35,138 nt of DNA, taken from Chloroflexota bacterium. Its GTDB lineage: Bacteria; Chloroflexota; Dehalococcoidia; Lucifugimonadales; UBA3495. Numbering within the stretch: position 1 is the stretch's first letter; every line of letters begins with the position of its first letter. Under the pieces are notes generated by a model. It worked only from the letters and a program-made list of their open reading frames with translations. It did no database searches and was not told the DNA's origin. The stretch is taken from assembly GCA_002698265.1 (NCBI GenBank), contig NZVX01000084.1, positions 31,461-66,598 on the forward strand. The letters run 5' to 3'. The position numbers and the translations under genes were made by a program. Shown here one piece after another: positions 23,208-30,535 of this stretch.

Positions 23208-24203
23208 TCAGGCTGGGGCGCAGCCGCGGATGATCTTCATGGCTTGCTCTTTGGCGCCCTCGCCCATGAACCTGGGCGAGACGATGGGCAGGGTGATACC
23301 TGCCTCACGGTATCCGGTCAGCTTTTCGCGGATCTCTTCGGCGGTGCCGACCAGGCCGATCTTGTCGATGAGACCGCCCGGCACCAAGTCCAGGGCTTCC
23401 TGGATGTCGCCTGCCTGCCAGGCCACCCGCACGCCCTCGATCTCCTCCGGAAATCCAGCATCTATCATGAGTTTGCGGTAGCGGGGAAACCGGCCGGCGT
23501 AAGACGCGATGGGCATGCGCATCAGGTCGCGGGCGGCATCCCGGTCGTCGGATACGGCGCACGGGAGCAGGCTGGCCACGTCCACGTCAGCCGGATCGCG
23601 CCCGGCGTTACGAGCGCCGAGGCCGACAGCCCGAGCCGCCTCTGCCGCGTGGTCCAAGGTGCACCACGTCAAGATCGCTCCATCGCTGATCTCGCCGCAG
23701 ACCTCGAGCATCTTGGGGAACACTGCCGCCACGTAGACGGGTATCTCAGTTCGTAGCGGCTCGAACCACAGGTCGAAACGCTCTATGTCGTAGATATCAC
23801 CATGGTAGTTCACGTCCGAGTCCTTGAGGATTGCCCGCACGATGTCCACGCATTCCCGCAGCCGCTGCACGGGGCGGGTGAACTCCAAGCCGTGTTCCGG
23901 CTCCACCTGGACCTTGTGGCTGCTGCCCACTCCAAGGATGAAACGGCCGTTTGAGAAGTAATCCACCGAGGCCGCTGCCATGGCTATCGTTGGCGGTGTG
24001 CGGACGAAGACGCTGGTGATACTGGTACCCAGTTTGATCTTCTCGGTGGCCACCGCGCAGGCGGTTAGGACGGAGAACTGGTCGCCGCCGTGACCCTCAG
24101 CCACCCAGGCCGACTCATAGCCCAAGTCCTCGGCGACCTTCACGCACTCGACGATATCTTTGGGCGACATCCCCCCCGAAAACCCAACTCCGATGCGCTC
24201 CAT
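23208..24203 (-). CDS. LLM-class F420/flavin-dependent oxidoreductase (MER-like)
   Basis: A 331-residue luciferase-superfamily enzyme. It begins MERIGVGFSGGMSPKDIVEC, with LGYESAWVAEGHGGDQFSVL, KIKLGTSITSVFVRTPPTIA, the FSNGRFILGVGSSHKVQVE loop and IPVYVAAVFPKMLEVCGEISDG. These features fit the methylene-tetrahydromethanopterin-reductase-like branch, often F420-dependent; several Chloroflexota and Actinobacteria expand it. GGGAGGAC lies a few bases before the ATG, a strong ribosome binding site. It precedes the two acyl-CoA dehydrogenase genes on the same strand with a 164-base repeat-containing gap, so co-transcription is possible but not certain. It is divergent from an MFS gene. The cofactor and substrate are open. 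Confidence 0.88.
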   Translation of the reverse strand: MERIGVGFSGGMSPKDIVECVKVAEDLGYESAWVAEGHGGDQFSVLTACAVATEKIKLGTSITSVFVRTPPTIAMAAASVDYFSNGRFILGVGSSHKVQVEPEHGLEFTRPVQRLRECVDIVRAILKDSDVNYHGDIYDIERFDLWFEPLRTEIPVYVAAVFPKMLEVCGEISDGAILTWCTLDHAAEAARAVGLGARNAGRDPADVDVASLLPCAVSDDRDAARDLMRMPIASYAGRFPRYRKLMIDAGFPEEIEGVRVAWQAGDIQEALDLVPGGLIDKIGLVGTAEEIREKLTGYREAGITLPIVSPRFMGEGAKEQAMKIIRGCAPA

Positions 24204-24363
24204 AATCTGTCCTCCCAGGTATGGGTCCTAGCCGCCTGAAATCAATAACTTGGCATTTATGCCCATTGCGGGTCTATGATATGCCATACCGTCAATGAAC
24301 CGTTGTATTTCGTCGTCCGATCTCGAGACTGGCAGCGGCAGACCGGACCGGACCTAACCATAA

Positions 24364-25590
24364 TTGACTCCCCAGACTGCAATTATCTATAGCAGATACC
24401 GCTGGACGGTCATCAGCGTATGGCTATTCTCCAGCGTTTCTTCTTTCATGGTGTTGAACACCTTGGGGATCTTGCTGCCTTCTATCAGCGCGGACCTGGA
24501 TCTCTCGCCCAGCCAGCAGGGGTTGTTGGGTTCGGCGTCCCACTGGGGAAACATCGCATTGGCCATACCCCTCAGTTGGGCTACTTCCCGGTTGTCTCCC
24601 AAGTGGCTTACCGTCGCGACCCTGACCATGGCCACTGGATGCCTGTTTATCCAGAGTTTCGCCCCAGTATTTTTAGTGCTGCTGGCAGGACGTTTGTTGT
24701 TCGGCATCAGCAACATCGCCCAGATGCCCGCCCGGGCGCTTCTGACACGGCAATGGTTCCCGCCGAAAGAAGTTATTCTGGTGAACGGGCTGTCCAACGT
24801 ACTCTTCGGGACGGTGGTCGGAGCAGGACTGGTGGCGGCGCCGGTGATACTCGATCTAACGGACGGTGACTGGCGGATGACGCTGCGGATATTCGGGCTG
24901 TATTTCGCAGGGATCACCGCGTTGTGGATAATCTTGGGCAGGGAACGGAAAAATGAGGCCGACGAAAACGTGGTCATGCCCCAGGGCCTGGATGTGGTCA
25001 AGGGCGCGCTCGGCCACCGCGACCTGTGGATCGGCGGACTGGGGTTTGTCGGAGCGACGATGTCATTCGCCGCTTTCTTGGCTTTCTATCCCACATTGAT
25101 GCTGGAGGAGTTCGATATCTCGTTGCGGCTTTCCGGCGGTATCCTAGCTCTGGGAGTGGTTGTGGGTGGAATAGGTGGCATGGTCATAGCTTGGGCGGCG
25201 AACACCCCCGTCCGGAACAGGATAATTCTTCAGGTCCTAGGAATACTGATGATTGGCACCAACGTGGGCATGGTCCTGACAGGGTCGGTGACGGCGCTTT
25301 TCGTGCTATCGTTCTTCAACGGAGTGGCCTGGACCTTCTTCCCGATCTTGGTGACAGTGCCGTTCCACTTGCCTAGGATCAGGCCCAGGGAGTTGGCGGT
25401 GGCCTTCGCGTTCACCATGATGATGACGTCGGTGGGAACTTCTTTGGGACCGTTGATTACCGGTTTCCTGCAAGAAGCCTTAGACGACCTCAAGATGGCC
25501 CTGTTCTTGATCAGCTTCACGTCGATCAGCCTGTTCATCGCGGGAAGCACCCTGAGGTTCGGGGAGCGGCGTCAAGCTGTCAAAGGCTGA
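24364..25590 (+). CDS. MFS transporter
   Basis: A 408-residue membrane protein with about twelve hydrophobic segments, starting YRWTVISVWLFSSVSSFMVLNTLGILLPSIS. Further family traits are DLSPSQQGLLGSASHWG after the first segment and LAGRLLFGISNIAQMPARALLTRQWFPPKE in the fourth to fifth. The loop 2-3 signature is degenerate (SRLSPKWL). It is likely an anion or organic-acid transporter; the substrate is not known. The start is TTG at 24364 with no evident ribosome binding site. No ATG or GTG occurs in frame before the middle of the first membrane segment, so TTG or a rarer codon seems to be used. It converges on the second CoA-transferase cassette, whose first stop is 23 bases from its own. Confidence 0.87.
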   Translation: MTPQTAIIYSRYRWTVISVWLFSSVSSFMVLNTLGILLPSISADLDLSPSQQGLLGSASHWGNIALAIPLSWATSRLSPKWLTVATLTMATGCLFIQSFAPVFLVLLAGRLLFGISNIAQMPARALLTRQWFPPKEVILVNGLSNVLFGTVVGAGLVAAPVILDLTDGDWRMTLRIFGLYFAGITALWIILGRERKNEADENVVMPQGLDVVKGALGHRDLWIGGLGFVGATMSFAAFLAFYPTLMLEEFDISLRLSGGILALGVVVGGIGGMVIAWAANTPVRNRIILQVLGILMIGTNVGMVLTGSVTALFVLSFFNGVAWTFFPILVTVPFHLPRIRPRELAVAFAFTMMMTSVGTSLGPLITGFLQEALDDLKMALFLISFTSISLFIAGSTLRFGERRQAVKG

Positions 25591-25613
25591 AGGCAAAAAG
25601 CTTACAGCTTCCC

Positions 25614-26849
25614 CTACTCCAAAACCCCTTCATCTTCCAGCGACTTGTACTCATCGTCGGTCAGACCGATCAGGTCTTTCAAGACATGGGAGTTGTGCTC
25701 CCCCAATAGAGGGGCAGGTGTGTCTAGGCTGCCCGGACTTAGCGATAAGACCATCTCGCTGCAGTCGGTGGCATAGGGACCGATCTCCTGGTGGTCCAGC
25801 CACTGGAAATGGCCACGATGCCGCAGTTGGGCGTCGTCGAAGAGATCCCGGCAGTCGTTGACCATCCCGGCGGGCACCCCAGAACTCTGCAACGTCTCCA
25901 TCAGAGCTCCCACATCCCAAGAACTGGTCCAAGTAGATAATAGTTGTTCCAGTTCGTCTTCATTGGCTTTTCTGCCCAGTAAGGTGGCGAAATCGGGGTT
26001 GTAGGGCCAGCCGGTGCCATCTTGGGAGATGGTCCGTTGCAGTCCTTCCCAATGGGCGTCGGAGAAGCAGCCCAGGGCGATCCAACGATCGTCTCCAGCA
26101 CAGGGAAAGACCCCGTGGGGAGCGGCGCCGGGGTCGCGGTTCCCCGCGCGGACCTGCTCACGTCCGTTAACCGCGTAGTCCAACAGCACCGGCGCTGAGA
26201 AGTGCAACGTAGTCTCCAGTTGGGACATATCTATATGGATACCCTCTCCGGTGCGGCGTCTGCGATCCAACCCGGCCAGAATGGCGGCAACGGCGAACCT
26301 GGGGACGATGAAATCGGTGTAAGCGCCATAGGGGTTGACGGGGTCGCGGTCGGGCCAACCGGTCAGGTTGGTCAGACCCACCAGGGAGGACAGCACTGGC
26401 CCGAAGCCTGGTTGTTTTTCCATCGGCCCGCCCCGGCCCATCATGGAGGTGCTGAACATCACGATGCCGGGGTTTTCTTGCTTGAGTTGGTCGAAACCGA
26501 GCCCCCAGCTCTCCATGGTGCCGGGTGTGAAATTCTCGGTAACTAGGTGGGCCCACTTAGCCATGCGCAGCATCAATTCGCGGGCCCTGGGGTGCCGCAT
26601 GTCGACCGTGATACCCATCTTGTTGGCGTTGTAGCTGGCGAAGTAGGCGCTGCGGTTGATGCCGGAAACCCCGTCTTTGAAGGGCGCGGCCCGCCGCAAG
26701 GTGCCGGGGCGTTTCACCGACTCCACGCGCACGACGGTGGCGCCGTATTCGCCCAGGTATTTGGTGGTCATGGGGCCAACGGCAACCCAGCAGAAATCAA
26801 GCACATTTACGCCGTCCAGAGGCTTGACTGTTTCACGTTGGGCGGTCAT
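25614..26849 (-). CDS. CaiB/BaiF family III CoA-transferase, catalytic subunit
   Basis: A 411-residue family III CoA-transferase. It has LDGVNVLDFCWVAVGPMTTKYLGEYGATVVRVES at the start, ENFTPGTMESWGLGFD near 105, and the active-site block NPYGAYTDFIVPRFAVAAI (172-190) with Asp179 as the expected catalytic residue. The later GEGIHIDMSQLE and the FPCAGDDRWIALGCFSD segments are typical. It transfers CoA between a donor acyl-CoA and a carboxylic acid. Its ATG (26847-26849) overlaps the stop of the upstream gene in an ATGA, so the two are translationally coupled. With that gene it forms a pair that mirrors 1-1597. Acceptor and donor cannot be told from sequence. Confidence 0.93.
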   Translation of the reverse strand: MTAQRETVKPLDGVNVLDFCWVAVGPMTTKYLGEYGATVVRVESVKRPGTLRRAAPFKDGVSGINRSAYFASYNANKMGITVDMRHPRARELMLRMAKWAHLVTENFTPGTMESWGLGFDQLKQENPGIVMFSTSMMGRGGPMEKQPGFGPVLSSLVGLTNLTGWPDRDPVNPYGAYTDFIVPRFAVAAILAGLDRRRRTGEGIHIDMSQLETTLHFSAPVLLDYAVNGREQVRAGNRDPGAAPHGVFPCAGDDRWIALGCFSDAHWEGLQRTISQDGTGWPYNPDFATLLGRKANEDELEQLLSTWTSSWDVGALMETLQSSGVPAGMVNDCRDLFDDAQLRHRGHFQWLDHQEIGPYATDCSEMVLSLSPGSLDTPAPLLGEHNSHVLKDLIGLTDDEYKSLEDEGVLE

Positions 26850-28111
26850 ATAACACCGCCGCGCTTAAGAGACTCGATCTCCGCCCGGGATAGGCCGATC
26901 TCTTCTTGGTATATCTCCAGATTGTGCTCACCGATCAAGGGCGGCCTGCGGTAGAGACCGGCGATATCGACGCCGTCACCCGATTTGATGAACGCGCCTG
27001 GATACTGAACGGCGACACCCAGTTCCGGGTGGTCCAGTTCCTTAAAATACCCGCGGGCTTCGAGTTGCGGGTGGCCTTGGAGGGCAGCCGGAGTGGCTAC
27101 GGGGAACAGTAAGATCCGCCGGTCGAGACTGCCCTGAACCAATTCCGCTCTGGTGTGGCCTTTGAAGAAATCTCCCAGAGGCCCGCCCAGTTGGGCCATG
27201 AGTTCCGGGGTTATCGCCCCGTATCCCATCTCTTCCCAATCGATGGCATTCAGATCGGCAGTGTCTAATCCGTCCTCTCCCATCCACCCCAACAGGGCGC
27301 GGGTGCTGTAGGCGACCGTGCCGCCTTGGACCATGTAGTTTACATAACCATCTTTGCAGGGCCAGTTGATGCGCACCCGGTTCTCCCCGGAGGTCTGGCG
27401 ATAGACGCCCTGACGCTTTAGGATCGCGCCTTCGATGTCCCAGATCTGCGGCGCGTGGGCTAGGGTCTTCGCCACGGCCTGCTGACAGGAAACGTCGACG
27501 TATTGGCCCTGCCCGGCGATCATTCGATGGGTGTGGGCCAGCATGGCGGCCGTGGCGCCGGCAGCTCCTCCGTGGAGGTAGAATTGGGGGAAGCTGATGC
27601 GGACGGGGGCGCGGTCGTCGTCACCGGTCAGATACATGAACCCGCCCAGCGCCATACCCACGATGTCGGTCGCCTGATAGTTGGAGTAAGGCCCGTCCTG
27701 TCCGAAGGGGGTGATGGACACCATGACCAGCTTGGGGTTGATCTCCGCCAGACGCTTGTAGGTCAGACCCAGCCCTTCCAGATAACCGGGGGAGAAGGAC
27801 TCCAATAGGAAGTCGGCTTCGGCGACCAGTTTCTCCATCAGGGCCCGTCCGTCCTTCTGCTCTAGGTCCAGGGTGATGCTCCGCTTATTGGCGGCGTAGG
27901 CCCACCAGAATAGGCTCTTCTCGGGCAGTGGGTCGTCGCCGTGGAAAGGTCCTATGTTCCGGGCCGGACTGCCGCCCGGGGGCTCGATCTGAATCACATC
28001 GGCGCCCAGGTCGGCCAGTATCTTGCCAGCCAGTATGCCGCGTTCGTCGGTCAGGTCGAGAACTCGGTAGGGGGCCAGCAGAAAATCTATCCCAGTCGGG
28101 TCGCCGGACAT
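26846..28111 (-). CDS. CaiB/BaiF family III CoA-transferase, probable non-catalytic partner subunit
   Basis: A 421-residue family III protein. It shares YRVLDLTDERG (15-25), GADVIQIEPPGGSPARN, NKRSITLDLEQKDG, ESFSPGYLEGLGL and VSITPFGQDGPYSNY with the 411-residue protein at 362-1597, without gaps over the first 180 residues. At the expected catalytic Asp the sequence is RISFPQFYLHGGAAGA, with Phe177, so by alignment it lacks the nucleophile. Its downstream partner does have it. It starts at ATG 28109-28111 behind TTTGGAG, and a promoter lies at 28157-28184. A structural subunit of a heteromeric CoA-transferase, comparable in gene arrangement to benzylsuccinate CoA-transferase BbsEF, is the best guess. 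Gene duplication of the whole cassette is inferred. Confidence 0.92.
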   Translation of the reverse strand: MSGDPTGIDFLLAPYRVLDLTDERGILAGKILADLGADVIQIEPPGGSPARNIGPFHGDDPLPEKSLFWWAYAANKRSITLDLEQKDGRALMEKLVAEADFLLESFSPGYLEGLGLTYKRLAEINPKLVMVSITPFGQDGPYSNYQATDIVGMALGGFMYLTGDDDRAPVRISFPQFYLHGGAAGATAAMLAHTHRMIAGQGQYVDVSCQQAVAKTLAHAPQIWDIEGAILKRQGVYRQTSGENRVRINWPCKDGYVNYMVQGGTVAYSTRALLGWMGEDGLDTADLNAIDWEEMGYGAITPELMAQLGGPLGDFFKGHTRAELVQGSLDRRILLFPVATPAALQGHPQLEARGYFKELDHPELGVAVQYPGAFIKSGDGVDIAGLYRRPPLIGEHNLEIYQEEIGLSRAEIESLKRGGVI

Positions 28112-28156
28112 GGTTACTCCAAATTCAGCGTAAAGTTGAGGGAATCTACCGTAGGT

Positions 28157-28184
28157 ATTGTAATATCCCCCAAATTTTCGTCAA
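28157..28184 (-). promoter_or_regulatory. Sigma70-type promoter of the second CoA-transferase cassette
   Basis: On the minus strand TTGACG (28179-28184) and TACAAT (28157-28162) are 16 bases apart, each matching five of six consensus positions. Transcription would start near 28150, about 39 bases before the ATG. It resembles the promoter of the first cassette (TTGACT, 17, TACAAT). Confidence 0.55.
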
Positions 28185-28317
28185 CCGCCGGCATAGCCGG
28201 GCTTACTGGGGAAGGCTGGAACGGGCGCTTTGGTTGGTTGTGTGGGAGTAGTTGGGGTTGTAGGATGGTGGTACGGGGAGTGTCGTCCCCGATAGAGACC
28301 GAGGCGATTGGGAAATC

Positions 28318-28479
28318 ATGTCCACAAGGACCAACTGGTACAGCGATCATCCGGCAGCCTGTACCTGCGCCTTCTGCAACGAGAAACGCACGATGCAGCC
28401 GGACCAGGGCAAGATTGGCCGCAACGCCAAGTGCCCCTGCAACAGTGGGAAGAAGTACAAACGCTGCCACGGCAAATAA
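28318..28479 (+). CDS. 53-residue SEC-C zinc-binding protein
   Basis: A very short gene. Its product starts MSTRTNWYSDHPAACTCAFC and ends IGRNAKCPCNSGKKYKRCHG plus a final Lys. The last part is the SEC-C metal-binding motif known from the C-terminus of SecA and many small proteins: Cys39-x-Cys41, then eight residues to Cys50-His51, binding one zinc. The N-terminal CTCAFC (Cys15, 17, 20) may form a second zinc site. TGGGA lies a few bases before the ATG at 28318. A strong terminator follows 14 bases after the stop, which supports a real, separate transcript. The family is involved in ribosome or SecB contacts when part of SecA; the role of free mini-proteins is unknown. It lies divergent to the CoA-transferase cassette. 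Confidence 0.85.
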   Translation: MSTRTNWYSDHPAACTCAFCNEKRTMQPDQGKIGRNAKCPCNSGKKYKRCHGK

Positions 28480-28492
28480 CGGCCTTGGATAT

Positions 28493-28533
28493 AAAAAAGT
28501 AAGGGCACGGCAAAGCCGTGCCCTTACTTTTTT
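28493..28533. terminator. Bidirectional intrinsic terminator
   Basis: A 19-base-pair perfect stem (28493-28511 with 28515-28533) has an AAA loop; its core is AAGGGCACGGC. The outer arms are AAAAAAGT and ACTTTTTT, so a T-run follows the hairpin on both strands. It stands between the SEC-C gene (+) and the IsdG-like gene (-), which converge, and should stop both. Confidence 0.92.
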
Positions 28534-28562
28534 GGCTGCAATGTTTTTGGTATCTCCGGCGG

Positions 28563-28868
28563 TTAGTAGTTTTCACTGGAGAGTTTGACTTCGTAGTTTG
28601 CCAACTCGCCGCCCAAGATGAAATCCGGTGGCCCTCCGGAGTGGGCCTCTCTGAATGAGGCGCTCTGGGTCCAATTCTTGAAGTCCTCTTTGGTCTCCCA
28701 GCGGGTCACCACCAGGAATACCTCGTGGTCTTCCTCGACTTCCTGGCGCCACAGTTCAAAGCTCTTGAAGCCAGGCTCTTTCTCGACTCCGCCCCGCTTA
28801 CCAAAGGTCTTTTCCATGTCGTCGCCGTGGCCCGTCTTGACTCTGATACGGTTCGTTACTGCGTACAT
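28563..28868 (-). CDS. IsdG/HmoA-like antibiotic biosynthesis monooxygenase domain protein
   Basis: A 101-residue ABM-fold protein. The sequence YAVTNRIRVKTGHGDDMEKTF, then EKEPGFKSFELWRQE, FLVVTRWETKEDFKNWTQS and FREAHSGG follow the IsdG/HmoA pattern of heme-degrading monooxygenases. The Asn in VTNRI, the Trp in DFKNWTQS and the His in REAHSG correspond to the Asn-Trp-His active-site set of IsdG-type enzymes, so heme cleavage is plausible though unproven. I chose ATG 28866-28868 because family members begin there. An in-frame ATG at 28902-28904 would add twelve residues, and neither has a strong ribosome binding site. It converges on the SEC-C gene across the shared terminator. No heme transporter is in the window. 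Confidence 0.85.
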   Translation of the reverse strand: MYAVTNRIRVKTGHGDDMEKTFGKRGGVEKEPGFKSFELWRQEVEEDHEVFLVVTRWETKEDFKNWTQSASFREAHSGGPPDFILGGELANYEVKLSSENY

Positions 28869-28960
28869 ATCCCTGCTCGCTGCCGGCCTTCCACCGACAT
28901 TCATCTCTGGTTAGGCTAGATAGATTCTCTCGCGAATCGCGAGTGGGAGCAAGCCAAGTA

Positions 28961-29197
28961 TCAAAAGGCGAGTTGGTACACCACGATGCCAACCACTGCA
29001 CCCACCCCGGCCCCAACCGAACCGGCTTTCATTCCGAGGGACATCATCATGCCGCAGTTCACGACTTCACGGTGACGGTATTCGGGATCCACCGCGCCAG
29101 GCACACGAATTCCCAGGCCACCCCGGACCAGCAGCGTGCCGAAGACAGCGACCAAGCCGCCGATGACGCCGCCGATAATGATGGCAAGGACAACCAT
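28961..29197 (-). CDS. Small two-span membrane protein of unknown function
   Basis: A 78-residue protein. The first membrane segment (VVLAIIIGGVIGGLVAVFGTLLV, about 2-24) is Gly-rich, as is the second (about 58-76, AGSVGAGVGAVVGIVVYQLAF). A polar loop with DPEYRHREVVNCG lies between, followed by MMMSLGMK. GGGAGG lies shortly before the ATG at 29195-29197, which makes it a convincing gene despite its size. I do not recognise a family. The Gly-zipper-like spans could allow oligomer formation; that is inference. It sits upstream of the IsdG-like gene, 92 bases away on the same strand, and downstream of a small lipoprotein gene. Confidence 0.7.
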   Translation of the reverse strand: MVVLAIIIGGVIGGLVAVFGTLLVRGGLGIRVPGAVDPEYRHREVVNCGMMMSLGMKAGSVGAGVGAVVGIVVYQLAF

Positions 29198-29369
29198 TGC
29201 TGCCTCCCAGAGCCCTGCGGCCCAACAGGTTGGGCGGTAAAGGCCGTATTTAGCTTAGTTTAATCGGCCACTGGCGATGAATTCAACGCTGCAAGGGCCA
29301 ATATCCGTCCATTGCCAGGCTTTGATGAATGCCTTCAGATCGGGAGGAGTAAACCGGATTCGGAGACGG

Positions 29370-29768
29370 TTATTCTACGGTACAGCCCCGTAGTTCGACG
29401 CCCAGCAGCAGTCTGTCGCCTTGGCCTTTCATCGAGACCGTTTGACCCTCTTCAAGCTTAAGCATGACGGCGTCTTCGTTGTCGCTAAAATTGCAGCGGA
29501 CTCCGGCTTCCAATTCCACGTATGGGGTCTGAAGGATGCCCCGGTAGATCGTGCTGATAACCCCCGTGACCAAGACTACTTTCCCTTTGTACTTCTCGTC
29601 CCCCGCGGACTCGCTTTCCTCGTAGTCCGCGACCATCTGGGCAGCCGAAACTACCAACTCTGGTTCCTTGTCCGCGATCTCCTTGGCGATACCCGTTTCA
29701 GTTTCGCAGGCGACCAGGACGGCCAACAAAGCCAATAGGACTGCCAATGGGAACAATTTCATCTGCAT
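29370..29768 (-). CDS. Lipoprotein with OB-fold (tRNA_anti-like) domain
   Basis: A 132-residue secreted lipoprotein. The signal peptide (MKLFPLAVLLALLAVLV) ends in lipobox LVAC with Cys21. The mature part has VSAAQMVADYEESESAGDEKYKGKVVLVTGVISTIYRG, then YVELEAGVRCNFSDNE and GQTVSMKGQGDRLLLGVELRGC. This matches the tRNA_anti-like family, an OB-fold placed in the envelope whose ligand is unknown. Despite the name, tRNA binding is not implied. Either ATG at 29768 or 29762 can be the start. The gene is 172 bases upstream of the small membrane protein and divergent from a second small lipoprotein gene. Confidence 0.8.
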   Translation of the reverse strand: MQMKLFPLAVLLALLAVLVACETETGIAKEIADKEPELVVSAAQMVADYEESESAGDEKYKGKVVLVTGVISTIYRGILQTPYVELEAGVRCNFSDNEDAVMLKLEEGQTVSMKGQGDRLLLGVELRGCTVE

Positions 29769-29957
29769 TTTTGGAATCCGGGCGCCTTCGATCCACGATC
29801 AGCGTGTCTGATTCCAATTAGCTTATCACGTGCCTAGGACGGCGTAGCCACCTATTTGGGCCCTCGCATCAGTTGGTTTGGTCCGGGAACTATTGGCTCC
29901 TCTGGTCCGTCTTGATGATTGCAGTATATTTAAATTGGATTGTTGGAGGATCAGATC

Positions 29958-30275
29958 TTGAGCATCAGATCGTTTTCATTCTTGACCGGGCTTATTATTT
30001 TGACCATCGTGGCCTGTTTGCCGGAAGAGTTCGCCACTGTTGTGCCCGGCAACGAGACAGGCACGCTGGCCGGTTCGGTAAAGATCGGGCCGCTGTGTCC
30101 GGTTGAACCATATTCCACCCAGGTGGGAGATACCTATTCGTCGCGGCAACTCCAAATCCGTAGTGAACCAACCAGCGACATCGTGGTCTCATTAAACCCA
30201 GACGGCTCGTTCGAAACAGGGCTGCCCATCTGTCGCTACGAAGTGGACCTCACAGACTGCGAGTTTCTCGGCTGA
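29958..30275 (+). CDS. Small lipoprotein with GPLCPVEP domain, TTG start
   Basis: A 105-residue secreted lipoprotein of a small uncharacterised family. I chose the TTG at 29958-29960 because GGAGGA (29945-29950) lies seven bases upstream; a TTG at 29940 has no such site. The signal segment SFLTGLIILTIVAC ends in lipobox IVAC with Cys20. The mature part contains GTLAGSVKIGPLCPVEPYS, YSSRQLQIRSEPTSD, LNPDGSFETGLPICRYEVDLTDCEFLG. This layout (GPLCPVE, Y-x-x-R, DGSF, closing C-E-F-L-G) recurs in hypothetical bacterial lipoproteins I have seen, and it looks like a beta-sandwich. Cys pairs suggest an extracytoplasmic disulfide. It is divergent from the OB-fold lipoprotein gene. The function is unknown. 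Confidence 0.72.
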   Translation: MSIRSFSFLTGLIILTIVACLPEEFATVVPGNETGTLAGSVKIGPLCPVEPYSTQVGDTYSSRQLQIRSEPTSDIVVSLNPDGSFETGLPICRYEVDLTDCEFLG

Positions 30276-30324
30276 GCGATCTTCTTGGCGGTCGACATAG
30301 ACACATGGTTCAAGGGAAAGCTGA

Positions 30325-30510
30325 ATGAGCAATATAGTCACCGTGGAATGCAGCTTGGGACGCCGCTGGATCTTGCCGCTACGCAGGACCAGCTACGTCA
30401 CCTTTCCAGCCCAGTGCCTCAAGTTCATCAAGGTTCCCAACAAGACGATCGCTGCCACTGTGATTTTTCCGGACAACGGCTCACCGTCCGTTATCATCGC
30501 CAAGCAGTAA
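30325..30510 (+). CDS. Doubtful hypothetical 61-residue protein
   Basis: An ATG-started frame (MSNIVTVECSLGRRWILPLR...) fills most of the 260-base gap between the lipoprotein and the LLM gene. A GGGAAAG lies some ten bases upstream. Nothing in the sequence matches a family I recognise, and the composition is not decisive. It could be a remnant or noncoding. Confidence 0.25.
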   Translation: MSNIVTVECSLGRRWILPLRRTSYVTFPAQCLKFIKVPNKTIAATVIFPDNGSPSVIIAKQ

Positions 30511-30535
30511 TCGTGGGCCGTTTTGAGACCAGAAG

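Noticed and set aside
24250-24280. TTGGCA ... TATGAT as a promoter for the MFS gene at 24364
   Set aside because: The spacer is 19 bases and the -10 lies 89 bases before the start; too weak to list as a feature.
29873-30106. 77-codon plus-strand frame overlapping the TTG-started lipoprotein
   Set aside because: It is out of frame with a lipoprotein that has a strong Shine-Dalgarno, signal peptide and lipobox.
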